Source: Amoebidium appalachense
Lineage: Eukaryota; Ichthyosporea
Assembly: GCA_963693365.1 (NCBI GenBank)
Contig: CAVNZM010000001.1
Location: 10,974,001 to 11,038,000 of the forward strand
DNA: 64,000 bases
Direction of reading: 5' to 3'
The notes below the pieces were generated by a model. The model saw only the letters and a program-made list of their open reading frames with translations, was not told the origin of the DNA and did not search any database. The position numbers were made by a program, and so were the translations under genes. Below are positions 40,349-64,000 of this stretch, piece by piece. How positions within the stretch are numbered: the stretch's first letter is position 1; each line of letters opens with the position of its first letter.

Positions 40349-41609
40349 TTTCTTTCTTACTCCCCCTGAACTATACTATAACTATGAAATGCACATGTGT
40401 TGTTTCTTCTTTGACAACTGTGCGCATGCGGAATCTATGCTGAATGTTGACAAACCGTTTATGGCCTCCTAGATTACACATTGATCTAGGAGAACAAACA
40501 TTTTTGACGACCAATCATAACACTGTGTCGCACAACCATAACGCAAAGTGTCAAGCCAAACACATTCCTTGTTAGCACATTTATGATTTTAGATCAGACC
40601 AGGGTGGCAAATCGCAATTTTGATGTTCGGTCACTTCGGTGCATTTCTGTTTGTTTTCAACCAGTGGGCTTCAACCGCCTTTAGCGCGGTTTTTGTCCGA
40701 CAGTTTACTTGGATAGCACGCGGAGGACCTAGCAACGGAAAGTTATGAACGTTTCTGGTGTATGTACATGTGAGTACATCTGAGCTCAAATTTCACAGCC
40801 TGGATCCAACCCTTCAAAAGGCGTTGGGCAAATAAATGATATTAAAATGTAATTGTATCTATGAGTAAAGCATTACCCATCTACACCAATCAAATGCTTT
40901 CAATATATGATCAAGCGGCTAAAATATTTTGGCGGATTTTATGCGCAGACACGACGTCACGGTGCACTATGAGGTGAACGAGTCACGGCACGCCATAAAG
41001 CAAAGTGGTTCAAATTGCAGAGCTGCAAGTACAAAACGGGTTCAGTTCTGGTTGTAACTATGAGAACCAGTTAGTTATCATTTCTAATGCAACATCTGTC
41101 ATCGTAATTTGCAAAAGGTAGATACAACACCCTGATTTGAGATTCATTTTCTTTCTAGTCACATGACTGGCCCATCGGTCATCACATCAGCATCATAGGA
41201 CTCCAACTGCACAGCTGCAGAGAAAAGTGAGGTCTCTAACACAACTCCTGGTGACCCCTTGAATGATTCACACAGATGCAGAATACTCATGGCTTTTTGA
41301 AATGGAACACTTTTCTTTTCTAATTTTTCGGGTTTTCGGTTCTTTTAAAAAGATCTGCGGTACTGTATATGTTGCACGTTTACCTACACATCTCTAGTAT
41401 GTTGGGCAGTGTCTTAGCGGACTTCGTGAGAAGGGCTTGATATAGTTTTCAGTTGCAGATGCTGATGAGTGTTCGTGAGTAGTTTTTTGTGTAGTTTTTG
41501 GGATTGTAGTGTGCCGCGTGTGCGTGCGCTGTGTGTCTTTTTGGTGTTTTGTGTGGCCCTGTATTAGCTCTTGCTTTGCTGATGAGTGAACAAAGTTGTC
41601 AGTGTTTGT

Positions 41610-41680
<71 letters not shown>

Positions 41681-42731
41681 CTGTGTGTGCGCGTGTGTGT
41701 GTGTGTCTTTGTGTATATACCTGCATGCTTAGCCGTGCCCGTGGCTTCTCGTCTTTGTGTAAGAGGCTACTTCGTTTATGTAAATGTATGCTGGCAGATG
41801 TTGTGTATTTGTTTGCGTATTACTTAAAGTACTATACATTGCATATTCCTGTATGCCCATTGGCAAGCAAGCAACCTATTTTTAGAGATAATAATTTCAA
41901 GGTTTGTAAGGTTATTGCCTCCCTTGTTAACTTCCATCACTCCACCCTATTAGTATTTATTCTATCTGGTGCAGCCTCTGTGTGCTTTATAAATTGTACC
42001 ATCAGACGCAGGCAGAAAGCCTTTTTTTCCACCTTTAACCAGTTCATTAAAGGTGGGCAAGTAGGATATGTACCCGTGTTTTGTTGTGTTTTGTGTTAGT
42101 GATAGATGTTTCTCGGTCGAGTCGCCGTTGGATTTACCATTTTGGCCCGCACGGCCTACTCACAGTCCTATTCCTGGTATTCTGGTCATATTCGTATCAA
42201 TCTTGGTTTTACATTATTATTTGCAGCGGTGTTAACCCTGGTTTTGGCGATATTCAGGATTCATAGAATTTATCAATGATTCCTAGCACTGACTAGGCAT
42301 TCCGAGGCATCCCCCCTGTTCATGGTATTCTCGAAAGAATAAGGGTTATAACTGAGGCTCTTCGATGTGCATACTGTATGTAGCAAAATTACATTTTATT
42401 CACCACGGTTAAGGCTTTGATGACGAACATTTTGCTAGTATTCCACCCGTGATTAGCCTAAACTGAATCCCCCCCCCCCCCCCCCCCCCCCCCCTCCCCC
42501 CGCCCGGGTGGGGAGCTACTTATGTTGCATACTGCACCGTGTTTCTCAATGAGGTCGTGTACTTGTGCTAAGTCTTCGTACCGTGTTCTGCATTCTAACC
42601 TCCTCCCCCCTCCCCCCTCCCCCCACTCCCCTCTCTACCCCCCCCCCCCCCCCCCCCCCCCCTTCCCCCTTTCCCTCTGCAACCATCAGTCTTCCGTTTC
42701 GACAACTTACTGGGTGGGTTCAGACGGCAAG
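40349..42731. other. Divergent intergenic region between AIM18-like and DOMON genes
   Basis: No gene supported. 40350-41400 is ordinary sequence with no long repeat and is the best candidate for shared promoter sequence. A GT array lies at 41611-41700. A diverged type A retroposon fragment with C runs lies at about 42466-42662. Confidence 0.55.
42513..42662 (+). mobile_element. Diverged 3' type A retroposon fragment
   Basis: GGAGCTACTTATGTTGCATA, then TCTTCGTACCGTGTTCTGC and ATTCTAACCTCC, followed by C-rich tail sequence to 42662. It immediately precedes the first DOMON exon. Confidence 0.5.
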
Positions 42732-51859
<9,128 letters not shown>

Positions 51860-54271
51860 AAAATCACACAATGGATCGGTAAAAGCTGCAACTATTGGCT
51901 GAGTTGGTAGGTTCTGAAGTGGGAGGTTTTTGTGTTTGACCAATCCCGGGCACTTGTAGTGCTACCCAAGGTGCACGTTTTCTACGCGATATTAGTTTGT
52001 GCAGTGTGTACGTACTTGAAGATGATTGGTTGAGACAGAAATGGCGTGACTGGAAATATGCTAGCCACAGTAGTGATAATGACGCCGCAATAGCGATTTT
52101 CTATAGGGTTCGGAGTTTAGAGTCATTAGATTATATCATTGTAAAATAGGGTGGGCTTTCGGCTGTAAAGCCATGTAAAATAGGTTTCAAATTAGGAATT
52201 ATTGCACATGTAAAATACATGCACTAACTATAACAATATTTTAGGTGCATGAAGCCGCTATTGGTGATGCTGTTCCAAAAGGGCAAAGACTGGTGTTTGT
52301 GATGGTTGTACCTGCTTGCAATTGCGTTGGCGTGTGATTGGCAAACTGTGTCACAGTGTGATACATAATATTAAAAGCCAATAAACAGCAGGTATTTGAA
52401 TGTGTTTCTTTAATTGTTGATGCAGTTTTGATCAATATATACGAGGGGTTGTTTACGATGTAGTTTAGTGCACCCCCAGCTGGGGTGTAAACCCTTGGCA
52501 AAGTGTGTACTAGTAGTTAGGTTTGGTAAAGGTGTGTTAGCTTAGCTGAGTACAGTGGCTGTGTACAGGCTGCCGTCCAAATGTGGAAGACGGTAGGGCC
52601 ACCTGCACCCATGCATGGGGGGGTCCCTGCGGGAAAAAAACGTGATAGAATAAAAAAAAAAAAAGGTTTAGTGGACATGCACGCCAAGGCCCCCTACATG
52701 GTACTTTCTTTATAAGAGGTATTTTACACGCATAAACGTATAATCACGTGCACATCATTGACTCAACCGGTGACACACGGAATATTGTGAACGTTTGCAT
52801 GCAGCCTACGTCCTAAGGTTTGGACGATAATAATGGCAGTATGACTATTAAACCTATTAAATTTGTGCTGGTGGTGCATGCCTTAATCAGACAATTGCAC
52901 TGCTTTGCGCGTGTGTGCATATATGCATGTGCACGTATACGCGACCCACACGCACGTGTACAGTGCACGTGGTGGTGCACGTAGGCATCGATACGAAGGT
53001 GTGTACCCCGCGACTCGTCGGGGCCCATCCTGGCCGCCCACAGGGCCCCAGGCTCCGCCACGATCATATACGGCTGTCCGGCAATTCAGATTGTCTCAAT
53101 CTACCAAAGTACCATATAGAGTCTTTTCTGGGCTAATACAATTGGTTTTGCGCTACCATAGAGGCCACTATCAGCTTATCTTCTTAGGGATTGATGGTAA
53201 ATCATGCAAGTAGCTCTACTGATGCTCTCTACACCAATGGGAAGTTTCAGAAAAATGAAATGGGGTTTGATTGGCTCATTGCCAAACGCACCAGCCAACA
53301 GCCCAACACAACAAGGTGCACAACGTGAAAAGTTTCAAAAGGCGGCTTCATACAGTATTGAACAGTTTCGCACAAGTTTCCTATAAAAAAAAACTCTTTA
53401 TCGGAGAGTACCAAGTGGGCTTGTAAAAGATTTAGAGAGCTTGATTTTTGCAGGAAGCGTATCTATTTTTTTAGAGGAAAGCAAAGATAAACAAAAGAGG
53501 GCAATCTTAGACACCCAGGTTCACACATTAATCGAACCTCCAACCATCACAAGATTCGCTAAAGCCACCTAACGACCACATACGCGAAACAACATAACAC
53601 TGTTTGTAATGTAGATTGTAAGGTCATAAAACCAAAAAAATCTTTACAACAGGCGCGGAGAGCTATTGTGCACGAGGCATTCATTCAGATATTTAAAGGT
53701 GAGCAGATCTTTAAGTGGTTGTCTACTTTGTGCGATTGTTTATTGCCATTGTTTAGTTTTGAAACATCGCGTGGATCCGAGTTATAGGCTTTTTTGTGCT
53801 GCAGGGAGATGAAAAAAACCGTTGAACTCAAGCACGATGAGAGCTGTGTGAACGCAAGGAATGAAGCAAACCCTGAAAAAGCCACACGCCTTCCACGGCC
53901 TTGGAACAAATACATAGAGGTTCAATTACTCTAGGCACCTGAACTGTTAGTAAACACAGGCATATAAATGCACGCACGCACACACACACAAATACGCATA
54001 CTCAAATAGGCAAATATACGACCGCCTAGATACATGCATGCAAATACCCGCCACAAGACCTAAAGGATCCACACCTACCACTGTTCACATCCTCACCTTG
54101 TACCAAACTACCACACACCTTCAGAAAAAATATTAAACACCTCTGCTGGCACAACCACAGATGCACGTGCACACTTCCTAAACACACAAGTTCGGTTACA
54201 CACAAAGGCACACAAACACACGGACACACACAGACACACGGACACACACACACAAACACACACGCACACGC

Positions 54272-54309
<38 letters not shown>

Positions 54310-54507
54310 ACCCACCCACCCACCCACCCACCCACCCACACACACACATACACACACACCCACACACACACACACACAACACAGGAGCTGCACACGCGTA
54401 CACACACAAAAGCATGCACACACACGTACGCATACACTCACACACATGCGGGCGTGCGCGTGCACAGACACGCGCACGCATGCACACGCACACACATACG
54501 CGTGCGT

Positions 54508-54590
<83 letters not shown>

Positions 54591-55358
54591 TATTGTTTTA
54601 CCTAGCTGATATTGAGTACTTAATATGCCTCTATTCAGTGTACTGTAAACTCAAAAATGAGTGAGTTCTTATTATCATGGCCTGAAAGAATGGCTCCCGT
54701 CTGGGGAAAAAGGGGGGGGAAGGGGCCCCAGGGGGGGGGGGGGGGGGGGGGGGGGGGAGGGGGGGGGGGGGGCGGGTGATGGGGCGGGCAGAGAGGGGAA
54801 AAAGTATATGGAAACCCCTCCCTCCAAAGCTTTCATCCCCCTCCCCCTTCTTCTCCTTCCCTTCCCCAAACCCCTTTCACCCCTCCCCTGCTCCTAACTT
54901 CTTAAGAACGTTGCTACGGTATTCACTTCCGTTTTTCCTTACATTCCCCCAAAAATATATATACACACATATATATACACAAACATTTTTTGTGCGTGTA
55001 TGTGTGTGTGTGTGTTTGGGGGGAACAGAGAGATGGGGGGGGGGGGGGGGGAGGGGAGGGGTAGAGGACTTGTGTACGGAAGTACACACCAACCTAGGCC
55101 CATGTTGTGAAACAAAATTATCCGGCAAGAGGGGTGAGAGGGGGGGGGATAGAGGAGGGGGGGGGGGGGGGGGGGGTGATGGGAACTTTGAAGTGACTGG
55201 GTGGATTTGAGCGGAAAGATAGACAAGGGGGTGAACGATTTAATCCAATGAAATCGAAGCGAACACTCTCCCTAGCCCGGATACTGATTTCTTGTTGGAA
55301 GAATTTCTTGCCTACCCGTTGGATAGTTTTGCATTGGAACTAATATATACGGTGAAAA
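51860..55358. other. Intergenic region, DOMON gene to RhoGEF gene
   Basis: No gene seen. 51860-53960 is ordinary mixed sequence without long repeats. 53970-54590 is CA-rich with a CCCA array at 54303-54340 and a long pure CA array (54510-54588). G runs lie at 54731-54774, 55036-55050 and 55158-55177. The last 150 bases before 55359 should hold the RhoGEF 5' UTR. Confidence 0.6.
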
Positions 55359-63692
<8,334 letters not shown>

Positions 63693-63840
63693 GTATATGT
63701 CCCCAGATATCCCTGAAATTTCCCTGAAATATCCCGCCAAATTTGAGTTGGGTCGTTGACTGATAGACGCCGGAGGGGAAAGGGTGGAATTAGGGTTGTG
63801 AGGTCAAAGACAGCAAGGGGGTGGGGGGAGGGGGAGTGGT

Positions 63841-63878
<38 letters not shown>

Positions 63879-64000
63879 GGGAAGGGGGGACTGCATCCAA
63901 TAAATGTCACGCTCGCATGAATATACCCATTCACACACGTAACCCCCCCTCCCCTTCCTTTCCAGTAAACGCGTGTATGCGCGCTCGTGCACGAACGCAC
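63693..64000. other. Start of the next RhoGEF intron, window end
   Basis: Begins with the donor GTATAT at 63693. It contains a G run (about 63841-63877) and no further exon that I can support before the window ends. Confidence 0.7.

Noticed and set aside
42104-42277. Small frame MFLGRVAVGFTILARTAYSQ with a hydrophobic stretch
   Set aside because: No splice evidence and no family similarity. The DOMON gene has a convincing signal peptide starting at 42732.

Overview
The window is eukaryotic nuclear DNA, probably from a unicellular eukaryote. It has spliceosomal introns with GT/AG ends, mostly phase 0. TAG and TGA are both used as stops, so the standard code fits. Much of the non-coding sequence is homopolymer C/G, (CA)n/(GT)n, (CT)n/(GA)n and T/A runs. 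The gene set (a mitochondrial Pam18, a two-exon AIM18-type protein, a CNG-type channel, tandem DOMON domains, an F-box/LRR protein and a Dbl-family RhoGEF) would suit a protist near the animal/fungal lineage, such as an ichthyosporean. That placement is inference and is not proven here.

Layout, left to right: (1) a Pam18/Tim14 (DNAJC19-like) gene on + to 2677, first exon uncertain; (2) a secreted amidase-signature hydrolase on +, 5198-11616; (3) an F-box plus leucine-rich-repeat protein on +, 13268-20596; (4) a cyclic-nucleotide-gated-type channel on +, 24541-34500, eight exons and 919 residues; (5) a chalcone-isomerase-like mitochondrial protein of the AIM18/AIM46 type on -, 40348-37043; (6) a secreted protein with two DOMON domains on +, 42732-51859, nine exons and 482 residues; (7) the 5' part of a RhoGEF (DH domain) on +, from 55359 and leaving the window after 63692. 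The exons were joined by reading protein similarity and checking that donor and acceptor phases agree. Genes 4-7 close perfectly, apart from one extra base in gene 4. The genes do not form a pathway; they are independent housekeeping, secretory and signalling genes.

Introns and intergenic spaces carry simple repeats and a dispersed retroposon-like repeat superfamily. Its copies share a tRNA-like A/B-box head and a core motif, CCTGANGATGGGCTCTG. They have one of two alternative 3' segments and end in a run of C. Two of the near-identical copies are in tandem inside the DOMON gene and a third lies in the RhoGEF gene. A 210-bp foldback element lies in the first amidase intron.

Four of the seven genes have exactly one break in reading frame, always +1 modulo 3 and mostly in a G run. 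This could be base-calling error, pseudogenisation or frameshifting, and cannot be settled from this sequence alone.
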